DNA of 35,419 nucleotides from positions 1-35,419 of the forward strand of contig CABREZ010000002.1 of NCBI GenBank assembly GCA_902470035.1, given 5' to 3'. Every line of letters begins with the position of its first letter. The first letter of the stretch is position 1. The position numbers were made by a program, and so were the translations under genes. This document shows, in pieces, positions 23,170-31,701 of this stretch. This DNA is from an uncultured Streptococcus sp. (GTDB lineage Bacteria > Bacillota > Bacilli > Lactobacillales > Streptococcaceae). Under the pieces are notes generated by a model, which was given only the letters and a program-made list of their open reading frames with translations, was not told the DNA's origin and made no database searches.

Positions 23170-24525
23170 ATGAAAAAAATTTTACCAGCTGATACCTTAA
23201 CCCCCATTCTAGCCTACATGCGTGTCCAAGGTGACCATAAGGTCATCCTTGAGTCGATCCCGCGTGAGAAGGAGAACGCCCGCTTTTCTATCGTGGCCTA
23301 TAATCCAGTGTTTGAGGTGGTCTATCAGGATGGGATCCTGTATGAGAACGGCAAGGTGCTGGAGCAAGATCCTTTTGACTATCTCCATCAGGTAACGGTC
23401 AAGGGACTGACGTCTGATCTTCCTTTTGCCGGTGGAGCTATCGGTTTTGCAGGCTACGATATGATCGGGGTTTACGAAGAGATTGGACGGATTCCTCAGG
23501 ATACGATTGGGACACCAGACATGCATTTCTTCATCTACGAGTCCTATGTGATTTTTGACCACAAGAAGGAAAAAGTCTATGTGGTGGAGGACAATATCTA
23601 CTCTGGTCGGAGCAATGATGCAGTCCGTCAATCACTGGGGCAAGTGGTGACCAATCTGCAAACCCAAGCGCCCAATGAGTTCACCCCTCAGGCCTTGCAG
23701 GCTCTGCAGTTCAGCAACCACATTGAGAAGGAAGTTTTTATGGAGATGGTGGATCAGGCTAAGAAGCTGATCCGCGAAGGCGATATGTTCCAGTGTGTCC
23801 TCAGTCAACGCTTCTCAGCAGACTTCGAGGGAGATCCCTTGGATTATTACCGAAATTTGCGCGTGACCAATCCGTCCAACTATCTTTATTTCTATGACTT
23901 TGGAGACTACCAGATCATTGGGGCCAGTCCGGAAAGCCTGGTATCTGTGAAGAAGGGAGAGGTGACGACGAATCCGATCGCCGGAACTCGACCTCGTGGA
24001 GCGACGGAAGAAGAGGACCAAGCTCTGGCTCATGAACTCCTTCACGATATCAAGGAAACTGCCGAACACCGCATGCTGGTGGATCTGGGACGCAATGATA
24101 TCGGGAAAATCGCCCAAAATGGGACGGTCGAAGTGACCAAGTATATGGAAGTGGAGTATTTCCGCTATGTCATGCACCTCACCAGTGTGGTCAAGGGGCA
24201 ACTCCTTCCTCACCTAACAGCCCTGGATGCTCTTAAGGCTACACTACCAGCGGGGACAGTCTCTGGTGCTCCTAAGATTCGGGCCATGCGTCGGATCTAT
24301 GAGTTGGAACAGGAAAAACGGGGGGTCTATGCAGGTGCGATCGGCTACCTCTCCGCGACAGGGGACATGGACTTTGCTATTGCTATCCGGACCATGATCC
24401 TCAAAAATCAAAAGGCCTATGTCCAGGCAGGAGCAGGGATTGTCTATGACAGTGTTCCGGAGAATGAATTTTACGAGACGATTAACAAGGCAAAATCGAT
24501 GACAAGAATAGGAGATGTTCAATGA
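23170..24525 (+). CDS. trpE: Anthranilate synthase component I
   Basis: A 451-residue enzyme making anthranilate from chorismate with ammonia supplied by TrpG. The N-terminal ILES motif (with the Ser of the tryptophan feedback site) is at about residues 26-29. The chorismate-binding part shows GDMFQCVLSQRF, IAGTRPRGATEEED, ELLHDIKETAEHRMLVDLGRNDIGKI and the late GAIGYLSATGDMDFAIAIRTM with GAGIVYDS. It is the first gene of the T-box-controlled trp operon, preceded by AAAGGA. Its end overlaps trpG by four bases (ATGA). Slightly short but complete for the family. Confidence 0.97.
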   Translation: MKKILPADTLTPILAYMRVQGDHKVILESIPREKENARFSIVAYNPVFEVVYQDGILYENGKVLEQDPFDYLHQVTVKGLTSDLPFAGGAIGFAGYDMIGVYEEIGRIPQDTIGTPDMHFFIYESYVIFDHKKEKVYVVEDNIYSGRSNDAVRQSLGQVVTNLQTQAPNEFTPQALQALQFSNHIEKEVFMEMVDQAKKLIREGDMFQCVLSQRFSADFEGDPLDYYRNLRVTNPSNYLYFYDFGDYQIIGASPESLVSVKKGEVTTNPIAGTRPRGATEEEDQALAHELLHDIKETAEHRMLVDLGRNDIGKIAQNGTVEVTKYMEVEYFRYVMHLTSVVKGQLLPHLTALDALKATLPAGTVSGAPKIRAMRRIYELEQEKRGVYAGAIGYLSATGDMDFAIAIRTMILKNQKAYVQAGAGIVYDSVPENEFYETINKAKSMTRIGDVQ

Positions 24526-25088
24526 TTTTATTAGTGGATAATTATGATTCCTTTACCTATAATTTGGCCCAATACTTGGGAACTTTTACAGAGGTTGAGG
24601 TCTTGCGAAATGATGACGAGCGCTTGTATGAGCAGGCGGAGGTGGCAGATGCCCTCGTCTTCTCACCCGGTCCAGGATGGCCTGCAGATGCTGGGAAAAT
24701 GGAAGCCATGATCAAGGACTTTGCAGCTAAAAAACCTATGCTAGGGATTTGCTTGGGTCACCAGGCCCTGGCGGAGACTTTTGGTGGCAAGTTGCGCTTG
24801 GCTAAGAATGTCATGCATGGCAAACAAAGCCAGATTACCTTTGAAACGCCATCTCCCATTTTCAAAGATATTGAGAATGATGTACCCATCATGCGTTACC
24901 ATTCTATCGTCGTTGACCAAATGCCAGAAGAATTTGAGGTTACGGCCATTACCACGGACGATCAAGAAATCATGGCCATTCAACACAAGAGCCTGCCCAT
25001 CTACGGACTTCAGTATCATCCTGAGAGTATCGGCAGTCCAGATGGTCTAAAAATGATCGAAAATTTTGTGAAGCTCGTCCTAGACTAG
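24522..25088 (+). CDS. trpG: Anthranilate synthase component II (glutamine amidotransferase)
   Basis: A 188-residue class I glutamine amidotransferase. VDNYDSFTYNLAQYLG starts the fold, GICLGHQAL carries the nucleophilic Cys (about 79), and LQYHPESIGS carries the His-x-Glu of the triad. It releases ammonia from glutamine for TrpE. It is a stand-alone subunit, not fused to TrpD. It overlaps trpE by four bases, and a 65-base gap with no separate promoter that I can see leads to trpD. It may also serve p-aminobenzoate synthesis, since this type is often shared; the operon position favours tryptophan. Confidence 0.97.
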   Translation: MILLVDNYDSFTYNLAQYLGTFTEVEVLRNDDERLYEQAEVADALVFSPGPGWPADAGKMEAMIKDFAAKKPMLGICLGHQALAETFGGKLRLAKNVMHGKQSQITFETPSPIFKDIENDVPIMRYHSIVVDQMPEEFEVTAITTDDQEIMAIQHKSLPIYGLQYHPESIGSPDGLKMIENFVKLVLD

Positions 25089-25153
25089 ACCAGCAGTTCC
25101 AAGCAGATAAAAATTTCAATTGAATCGTGTAGAAAAGACAAGAGGAAACCCTT

Positions 25154-26158
25154 ATGAAAGAATTATTCTTACAAATCTCTAATCGCCAAGACTTGACGCA
25201 AGAGCAGGTCCAAGAAGTCTTTGATCAAATCTTGCAGAACCAACTATCAGAAAGTCAAATCGCTGCCTTTTTGATGGGACTCAAAACCAAGGGGGAAACA
25301 GCGGACGAAATTACGGGGATTGTTCGCGCCTTAAAGGCCCATGCGACGGTATTGCCCGAGACTTTTTCAGATGCTATGTGCAACTGTGGGACTGGTGGCG
25401 ATCAATCCTATAGCTTTAACATTTCGACGACCGTTTGCTTCGTTTTGGCTGCTGGTGGGATCCGCATGGCCAAGGCCGGCAATCGCTCTGTTTCTTCTAA
25501 GTCAGGGTCTGCAGATGTCCTAGAAGCGCTTGGTATCAACGTGGCTGCCTCGCCAGATACTCTCTCTAAAGCACTGGACGAGATTGGCTTGGCCTTTATT
25601 TTTGCGCAGACCATGCATCCGGCTATGCGCTTCATTGGCCCAGCTCGCCAAGCTATGGGGATTCCAACTATTATGAACCTGGTCGGACCTCTCGCTAATC
25701 CGTTGGATTTAGAAACGCAACTCATGGGTCTCTATCGTGCCGAATTGCAAGAGATTGTCGCGCATGCCATTCAACAGTTGGGACGTAAACGTGCCGTCGT
25801 TATCACAGGTCCTGACAATATGGACGAAGCAGCTCTTTATGGAACCAATACCTATACCCTGCTAGAAAATGGCAAGATCAGCCAGCATACCTTTACCTAT
25901 GAAGATCTGGGTATGGACAAGGTGGAGCTGTCCGAAATTACAGGTGGTGATGCCAAGGAAAATGCTGCGATTCTCCTTAGTGTCTTGAAGAATGAAGCCA
26001 GCCCTTATCTGGAAACAACGGTTCTCAACGCAGGTCTTGGTTTCTATGCCAATGGAAAAGTCGCAACCATCAAAGAAGGTGTAGAGTTGGCACGTCAATT
26101 GATTGCGGATGGTTCTGCCCTTGCTAAATTGCAACACTTACAAGAGGTTCAAGTATGA
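25154..26158 (+). CDS. trpD: Anthranilate phosphoribosyltransferase
   Basis: A 334-residue enzyme joining anthranilate and PRPP. The glycine-rich PRPP loop CNCGTGGDQSYSFNIST (about 76-92), the KAGNRSVSSKSGSADVLEALG stretch and MRFIGPARQAMGIPTIMNLVGPLANP are all diagnostic. AGAGGA precedes the ATG by about ten bases. It overlaps trpC by four bases. Length is normal. Confidence 0.97.
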   Translation: MKELFLQISNRQDLTQEQVQEVFDQILQNQLSESQIAAFLMGLKTKGETADEITGIVRALKAHATVLPETFSDAMCNCGTGGDQSYSFNISTTVCFVLAAGGIRMAKAGNRSVSSKSGSADVLEALGINVAASPDTLSKALDEIGLAFIFAQTMHPAMRFIGPARQAMGIPTIMNLVGPLANPLDLETQLMGLYRAELQEIVAHAIQQLGRKRAVVITGPDNMDEAALYGTNTYTLLENGKISQHTFTYEDLGMDKVELSEITGGDAKENAAILLSVLKNEASPYLETTVLNAGLGFYANGKVATIKEGVELARQLIADGSALAKLQHLQEVQV

Positions 26159-26922
26159 GTAAAGCCTTTCTACCGACGATCCTAGAACAAAAAGAAAAAG
26201 AAGTGGCGCAACTGGTCATGGAAGATTTCCAGCCTCTCCGTCAGACCTATCGCATCTATGATTTTCTCAAGAGCCATCAAGAGCACTTGCAGATCATCGC
26301 CGAGGTGAAGAAGGCAAGTCCTAGTATGGGGGATATCAATCTGGATGTAGATATTGTCGCCCAAGCCAAGACCTATGAAGAAAATGGGGCAGCCATGATC
26401 TCGGTTCTGACAGACCAAGTCTTCTTCAAGGGAGATATAGACTACCTTCGTGAGATTTCTTCCCAGGTGACGATTCCAACCTTGGCCAAGGATTTTATCA
26501 TTGATGAGAAACAGATTGTCCGATCTCGTAATGCCGGAGCTACGGTTATTCTCTTGATTGTCGCAGCTCTGCCAGAAGCCCGGCTCAAGGAGCTTTATGA
26601 TTTTGCGACGGGGCTTGGTTTGGAGGTGCTGGTAGAAACCCATAACTTACCTGAGCTCGAAATAGCCCATCGGATCGGGGCTGACATCATCGGAGTAAAC
26701 AACCGGAACCTGGTCACCTTTGAAACGGATCTGAATGCTAGTCTTGAATTGTCTACACATTTTAAAGACCAGCCGGTTTATATATCGGAGTCCGCTATTT
26801 TTAATGGTGCAGATGCGGCTCTAGTCGCTCCCTACTTTAATGGGATCTTGGTAGGGACTGCCCTCATGACAGCAGGGGATGTAGCAGAAAAGGTCAAGGA
26901 GTTGCAAATTGACAAAGGTTAA
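26155..26922 (+). CDS. trpC: Indole-3-glycerol phosphate synthase
   Basis: A 255-residue TIM barrel that closes the indole ring. [13 protein letters not shown] (about 49-61) carries the catalytic Lys, and the catalytic Glu and Asn lie in [12 protein letters not shown] and [13 protein letters not shown]. The final phosphate site is [10 protein letters not shown] and GILVGTALM. Here it is separate from TrpF, unlike the fused enterobacterial enzyme. It overlaps trpD by four and trpF by 14 bases. Confidence 0.97.
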   Translation: MSKAFLPTILEQKEKEVAQLVMEDFQPLRQTYRIYDFLKSHQEHLQIIAEVKKASPSMGDINLDVDIVAQAKTYEENGAAMISVLTDQVFFKGDIDYLREISSQVTIPTLAKDFIIDEKQIVRSRNAGATVILLIVAALPEARLKELYDFATGLGLEVLVETHNLPELEIAHRIGADIIGVNNRNLVTFETDLNASLELSTHFKDQPVYISESAIFNGADAALVAPYFNGILVGTALMTAGDVAEKVKELQIDKG

Positions 26923-27490
26923 AATATGTGGCCTGTCTACAGTGGAAGCAGTGGAGACGGCTGTCCTAGCAGGTGCAGACTATATCGGTTTTGTTTTCGC
27001 TGAGAGCAAGCGACAAGTCAGTCTGGAGCAAGCCCACGAATTAGCAAAACTGGTGACTGGCAAGACCAAAATTGTTGGAGTCTTTGTCTCACCAAGTCTA
27101 GAGGAGTTGGAGCAAGCCATTGGTCAGGTTCCCTTAGACATCGTTCAGATTCATGGAATGTTTGATGAAGCTCTGATTCCAAAAATCTCAGTTCCAGTCA
27201 TTCGAGCAATCCAGCTCAGTGACCAGGAAGCTAAAGTAACCAGCCCGGCAGATTTTCTGCTCTTTGATGCTCCCGTAGCTGGGAGTGGGCGAACCTTTGA
27301 TTGGGATTTGCTGAAAGATCAGAAGATTCAGCAGGATTTCTTTATTGCAGGGGGCTTAACAGTGGACAATGTCCGTCAAGCTAGAGAGACCTTTCAGCCA
27401 TATGCACTAGATGTCTCTTCAGGGGTCGAAACAGACGGGCGCAAAGATATAGAAAAGATAAAAGCATTTATAGAAGGAGCGAAAGCATGA
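26909..27490 (+). CDS. trpF: Phosphoribosylanthranilate isomerase
   Basis: A 193-residue TIM barrel. VKICGLST carries the catalytic Cys (about 7), VQIHG the central strand, and [16 protein letters not shown] the catalytic Asp. [12 protein letters not shown] and [15 protein letters not shown] follow. The start is the TTG at 26909, preceded by AAGGAG seven bases upstream inside trpC; no ATG or GTG fits the N-terminus better. The rare start and the overlap suggest coupled, moderated translation. It overlaps trpB by four bases. Confidence 0.95.
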   Translation: MTKVKICGLSTVEAVETAVLAGADYIGFVFAESKRQVSLEQAHELAKLVTGKTKIVGVFVSPSLEELEQAIGQVPLDIVQIHGMFDEALIPKISVPVIRAIQLSDQEAKVTSPADFLLFDAPVAGSGRTFDWDLLKDQKIQQDFFIAGGLTVDNVRQARETFQPYALDVSSGVETDGRKDIEKIKAFIEGAKA

Positions 27491-28689
27491 ACTATCAACT
27501 ACCGGATGAAAAAGGGTTTTATGGAAAATTTGGAGGACAGTTTGTCCCAGAAACCCTGATGACAGCCGTGATTGAACTGGATAAGGCTTATAGAGATGCC
27601 AAAGCAGATCCAAGCTTTCAAGCGGAATTGGATGATTTGCTCAAGAATTATGTAGGTCGGGAAACTCCACTTTACCACGCAAAAAGTCTCTCCAAACATA
27701 TCGGTGGAGCGCAAATCTACTTGAAACGGGAAGACCTCAACCATACAGGGGCTCACAAGATTAACAATGCCCTTGGTCAGGTCTTGCTAGCTAAACGGAT
27801 GGGCAAGAAAAAGATCATCGCGGAGACAGGAGCTGGTCAACACGGGGTAGCGACAGCGACGGCAGCGGCACTCTTTGAGATGGAGTGTACCATCTACATG
27901 GGGGAAGAAGATGTCAAACGCCAAGCCCTCAATGTCTTTCGGATGGAGCTCTTGGGAGCAAAAGTCCATAGTGTGACAGACGGATCGCGCGTGCTGAAAG
28001 ATGCGGTCAATGCGGCCCTTCGTGCATGGGTAGCTGGGATTGATGATACTCACTACATCATGGGATCTGCCCTTGGACCAGCTCCCTTCCCAGAGATTGT
28101 CCGAGATTTTCAATCTGTGATTGGTAAGGAAGCCAAACGTCAGTTCGCAGCGATCTCAGGTGGAAAACTTCCTGATGCGGTCCTAGCTTGTATCGGTGGG
28201 GGCTCCAATGCCATTGGCATGTTCTACCCCTTCGTAGAAGACGAATCAGTAGCCATGTACGGAGCAGAAGCCTCTGGTCTTGGTTTGGATACGGACAAAC
28301 ACGCAGCGACCTTTGCCAAAGGTCGTCCAGGAATTCTTCACGGAGCCTTGATGGAAGTGCTTCAAGATGCCCATGGACAGATCATGGAAGCTTTCTCTAT
28401 CTCAGCTGGATTGGATTATCCTGGTGTGGGGCCAGAGCATTGCTATTTTAATGAAATTGGCCGGGCAAGCTATGATTCCATCACGGATGAAGAAGCCCTC
28501 GAAGGATTTAAGTTGCTTTCTCGTTTGGAAGGGATCATTCCAGCATTGGAGTCCAGTCATGCTATCGCTCTAGCGCAAAAGGTCGCAGCAAAAATGACTC
28601 CGGACCAAACGCTCATCGTCTGCTTATCTGGTCGTGGAGACAAGGATGTTATGCAGGTAAAAGAACGGTTTGAAGCAGAAGGGAAGTAG
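27487..28689 (+). CDS. trpB: Tryptophan synthase beta chain
   Basis: A 400-residue PLP enzyme. [13 protein letters not shown] is the usual N-terminus, [13 protein letters not shown] carries the PLP Lys (about 90), [12 protein letters not shown] and [13 protein letters not shown] bind the cofactor phosphate, and [10 protein letters not shown] ends the protein. It condenses indole with serine and forms the alpha2-beta2 complex with TrpA. This is the TrpB1 type. It ends two bases before trpA. Confidence 0.98.
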   Translation: MNYQLPDEKGFYGKFGGQFVPETLMTAVIELDKAYRDAKADPSFQAELDDLLKNYVGRETPLYHAKSLSKHIGGAQIYLKREDLNHTGAHKINNALGQVLLAKRMGKKKIIAETGAGQHGVATATAAALFEMECTIYMGEEDVKRQALNVFRMELLGAKVHSVTDGSRVLKDAVNAALRAWVAGIDDTHYIMGSALGPAPFPEIVRDFQSVIGKEAKRQFAAISGGKLPDAVLACIGGGSNAIGMFYPFVEDESVAMYGAEASGLGLDTDKHAATFAKGRPGILHGALMEVLQDAHGQIMEAFSISAGLDYPGVGPEHCYFNEIGRASYDSITDEEALEGFKLLSRLEGIIPALESSHAIALAQKVAAKMTPDQTLIVCLSGRGDKDVMQVKERFEAEGK

Positions 28690-28691
28690 AG

Positions 28692-29477
28692 ATGACCAAA
28701 ACATTAACACAGCATTTACAAGCCATTAAAGACAACAAGCGGGGGATCTTCGTCCCTTACATCATGGCGGGCGATCATGAGAAGGGACTCGATGGCCTCT
28801 TTGACACCATCCAACTCTTAGAAGAAAGTGGAGCATCGGCTATTGAAGTGGGGATTCCATGGTCGGACCCTGTAGCGGATGGGCCAGTCATCGAAATGGC
28901 TGGGCAACGCAGTTTGGCTAAGGGCGTGACTTTAACAGCTATTGTAAAAAAACTCCAAGAACAAGAGACCAAGATTCCTCTGGTCATCATGACCTATATC
29001 AATCCGGTCTACCAATATGGGATTGAAGCCTTTATTAAAGAATTGGCTTCTACCTCTGTCAAAGGCTTGATCATTCCAGATCTGCCAAATGAACATGCGG
29101 ATATGATGGCACCTTACTTGGAAGGAAGTGATATTTCCCTCGTTCCCCTGGTCAGTTTGACCACAGGCATCGAACGCCAGAAGGCCTTGATCCAAGAAGC
29201 AGAAGGCTTTATCTATGCGGTAGCCATCAATGGGGTTACTGGGAAAATGGGCAACTACCGGGACGACTTGGATCAGCACTTAGCGACCTTAAGAGACTTG
29301 GCCACTATTCCAGTACTGACAGGCTTTGGGGTCTCTACCAAAGAAGATATCCAACGCTTTAATCAGGTATCGGATGGTGTCATCGTGGGGTCGAAAATTG
29401 TTCGGGACCTTCATGAGGGCAAAACCAGCGATGTTAAGGACTTTGTAGACTATGGTTCACACTTTATTAAATGCTAA
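28692..29477 (+). CDS. trpA: Tryptophan synthase alpha chain
   Basis: A 261-residue TIM barrel that cleaves indole-glycerol phosphate. The catalytic Glu is in [20 protein letters not shown] (about 48-67) and the catalytic Asp in the same loop. [22 protein letters not shown] and [11 protein letters not shown] are family signatures. Last gene of the operon; no strong terminator follows, and the next gene has its own promoter about 65 bases on. Confidence 0.97.
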   Translation: MTKTLTQHLQAIKDNKRGIFVPYIMAGDHEKGLDGLFDTIQLLEESGASAIEVGIPWSDPVADGPVIEMAGQRSLAKGVTLTAIVKKLQEQETKIPLVIMTYINPVYQYGIEAFIKELASTSVKGLIIPDLPNEHADMMAPYLEGSDISLVPLVSLTTGIERQKALIQEAEGFIYAVAINGVTGKMGNYRDDLDQHLATLRDLATIPVLTGFGVSTKEDIQRFNQVSDGVIVGSKIVRDLHEGKTSDVKDFVDYGSHFIKC

Positions 29478-29504
29478 GGATAAGAAAAATTACAAAATTT
29501 AATA

Positions 29505-29519
29505 AATTTTCAGAAAATT
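29505..29519 (+). promoter_or_regulatory. CodY box
   Basis: AATTTTCAGAAAATT matches the published CodY consensus AATTTTCWGAAAATT at all 15 positions. A second, weaker match (11 of 15 by my count) lies at 29523-29537, centred 18 bases on. Both stand over the -35 region of the next promoter, so CodY should repress it when branched-chain amino acids are plentiful. Confidence 0.85.
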
Positions 29520-29541
29520 ACTTCTCTTCTGAAAATCTTTG

Positions 29542-29550
29542 TGGTATAAT
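29542..29550 (+). promoter_or_regulatory. Extended -10 promoter of the oligopeptide-binding gene
   Basis: TGGTATAAT lies 37 bases before the ATG. The -35 region is occupied by the CodY boxes. Confidence 0.7.
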
Positions 29551-29586
29551 CTTATGACAACCTTAAAAATTTATTAGGAGTAAACA

Positions 29587-31587
29587 ATGAAAAAAAGAAA
29601 TGTCATTGCTCTTGCAGGAGTAGCTCTTCTTTCAGCAGGTATTCTTGCAGCATGTTCCGGTGGTTCTAAATCATCAAGCTCAAGCTCAAAGTCAAGTGAA
29701 GCAGGTCAAAAATTCTCTTACGTCTACGAGACAGAACCTGAAAACTTGAACTACATCACATCTGGTAAAGCTGCAACCCATGAAATCACAGGAAACTTGA
29801 TCGATGGATTGTTTGAAAACGACAAGTATGGAAATTTGATTCCTTCACTTGCTAAAGATTGGACAGTTTCAGAAGATGGCTTGACTTATACTTACAAACT
29901 TCGTGATGATGCCAAATGGTATGATTCAGAAGGGGAAGAGTATGCGGACGTGACGGCAGATGACTTCGTTGCAGGTATCAAATATGCTGCTGACCACAAG
30001 TCTGAAATGCTCTACATCATTCAAAACTCTATCAAGGGCTTGAATGATTATGTTGAAGGTAAGACTTCAGACTTCAAAAATGTAGGCATTAAAGCAGTCG
30101 ATGATCATACCCTTCAAATCACTTTGAACCAAGCAGAGCCTTTCTGGAATTCTAAGTTGACTCTTGGAATCACTTTCCCTATCAACGAGAAGTTCGTAGA
30201 ATCTAAAGGGGATAAATTTGCCCAAGCAAGTGACACGAGCTCTCTTCTTTACAATGGTCCTTACATCTTGAAGAGCTTCACTTCTAAATCATCTATCGAG
30301 ATGAGCAAGAATGAAAACTACTGGGATAAGGACAACGTTCACATCACAGATGTTAAGCTAGAATACTATGATGGTCAAGACCAAAGTAAATTGGCTAACT
30401 CATTTGAGGACAACGCTCTTAGCCTTGCTAAATTGTTCCCAACTGGACCTGGATTTACAGACCAAGCTAAGAAGTTTAAAGATGAAATCATCTACACTCC
30501 TCAAGATGCCAGCACCTTCGTTATCGGTGTGAATATCGACCGTCAGTCTTACAAGTATACTGCAAAAACAACAGATGAAGAAAAATCATCTACTAAGAAA
30601 GCTCTTTTGAACAAAGACTTCCGTCAAGCAATCAGCTTTGCCTTCGACCGTGAATCTTATGCTGCCCAAGCAAATGGTAAAGATGGAGCAAGCAAACTGA
30701 TCCGTAACTTGTACATCCCACCTACATTCGTTCAAGCAGATGGTAAGACCTTCGGTGAGATGGTTAAAACTGAGTTGGTGACTTATGGAGACGAGTGGAA
30801 AGATGCAAATCTTGACGATGGTCAAAATGGTCTTTACAACGCAAAACAAGCAAAAGAAGAGTTTGCGAAAGCGAAATCTGCACTTGAAGCAGATGGTGTG
30901 AAATTCCCAATCCACTTGGATATGCCAGTAGACCAAACGACTCCATCTAAGGTTCAACGTGCTCAATCTTTCAAACAATCAGTTGAAAGCTCACTTGGAA
31001 AAGACAACGTCGTTGTCGACATCCATATGGTATCCAAAGAAGACCTCTTGAACGTAACCCTCTTTGCTGCTAAAGCAGAAGACGAAGACTGGGATATCTC
31101 AGATAACGTTGGATGGAGCCCTGACTATCAAGACCCATCAACTTACCTTGATATCTTGAAAGCATCTTCTGGTGAAAATACTCGTACCTTCCTTGGATTT
31201 GACCCAAGCGAAAACAATGAGGCAGCTAAGAAAGTTGGCTTGTACGACTTTGAGAAGATGGTAACAGAAGCAGGAGCTGAAACACAAGACCTTAACAAAC
31301 GTTATGAGAAATATGCTGCAGCTCAAGCTTGGTTGACAGATAGTGCTTTGGTCATCCCAACAACATCTAAGACTGGTCGTCCATTCTTGACTCGTGTTGT
31401 ACCATTCTCAGCACCATTTGGCTGGACCGGTGGTAAAGGGAAAGACAACGTTGTCTATAAAGGCATGGAACTTCAAGACAAGGCTGTAACAACCGAAGAC
31501 TACAACAAAGCTCTTGAAAAATGGAAGAAAGAGCAAGCAAAGTCTAACCAAAAAGCTCAAGAAGAATTAAAAGATCACGTGAAATAA
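29587..31587 (+). CDS. Oligopeptide-binding lipoprotein (AliA/AmiA/HppA-type)
   Basis: A 666-residue precursor with the lipobox LAAC (Cys23) and a Ser-rich linker. The mature part is an SBP_bac_5 domain: YETEPENLNYITSGKAATHEITGNLIDGLFEND, WTVSEDGLTYTYKLRDDAKWYDSEGEEYADVTADDF, and ALLNKDFRQAISFAFDRESYAAQ. This is the AmiA/AliA/AliB/HppA branch, which feeds peptides to the shared AmiCDEF importer and also affects competence and peptide signalling in streptococci. No permease or ATPase genes are here, as is usual for the Ali proteins. Controlled by CodY boxes; TAGGAG precedes the ATG. Which paralogue it is cannot be decided from this sequence alone. Confidence 0.92.
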   Translation: MKKRNVIALAGVALLSAGILAACSGGSKSSSSSSKSSEAGQKFSYVYETEPENLNYITSGKAATHEITGNLIDGLFENDKYGNLIPSLAKDWTVSEDGLTYTYKLRDDAKWYDSEGEEYADVTADDFVAGIKYAADHKSEMLYIIQNSIKGLNDYVEGKTSDFKNVGIKAVDDHTLQITLNQAEPFWNSKLTLGITFPINEKFVESKGDKFAQASDTSSLLYNGPYILKSFTSKSSIEMSKNENYWDKDNVHITDVKLEYYDGQDQSKLANSFEDNALSLAKLFPTGPGFTDQAKKFKDEIIYTPQDASTFVIGVNIDRQSYKYTAKTTDEEKSSTKKALLNKDFRQAISFAFDRESYAAQANGKDGASKLIRNLYIPPTFVQADGKTFGEMVKTELVTYGDEWKDANLDDGQNGLYNAKQAKEEFAKAKSALEADGVKFPIHLDMPVDQTTPSKVQRAQSFKQSVESSLGKDNVVVDIHMVSKEDLLNVTLFAAKAEDEDWDISDNVGWSPDYQDPSTYLDILKASSGENTRTFLGFDPSENNEAAKKVGLYDFEKMVTEAGAETQDLNKRYEKYAAAQAWLTDSALVIPTTSKTGRPFLTRVVPFSAPFGWTGGKGKDNVVYKGMELQDKAVTTEDYNKALEKWKKEQAKSNQKAQEELKDHVK

Positions 31588-31596
31588 ATATCTTTT

Positions 31597-31625
31597 GATC
31601 GAGGCAAATTTGCCTCGATTTTTTT
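31597..31625 (+). terminator. Terminator after the oligopeptide-binding gene
   Basis: ATCGAGGCAAA and TTTGCCTCGAT back to back, followed by a T-tract. Confidence 0.93.
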
Positions 31626-31637
31626 CTTGTTCAGAAT

Positions 31638-31666
31638 TTGCTACAAAAGCGCTTTCATAGTATAAT
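31638..31666 (+). promoter_or_regulatory. Promoter with cre-like site for the surface peptidase gene
   Basis: TTGCTA (31638-31643), 17 bases, TATAAT (31661-31666). ACAAAAGCGCTTTCA (31643-31657) matches the CcpA cre consensus WTGNAARCGNWWWCA at 13 of 15 positions and fills the spacer, so carbon catabolite repression is plausible. Confidence 0.6.
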
Positions 31667-31701
31667 AGCTGTATTAATTATAAAATAGCGAGGTTTCTTT
31701 T

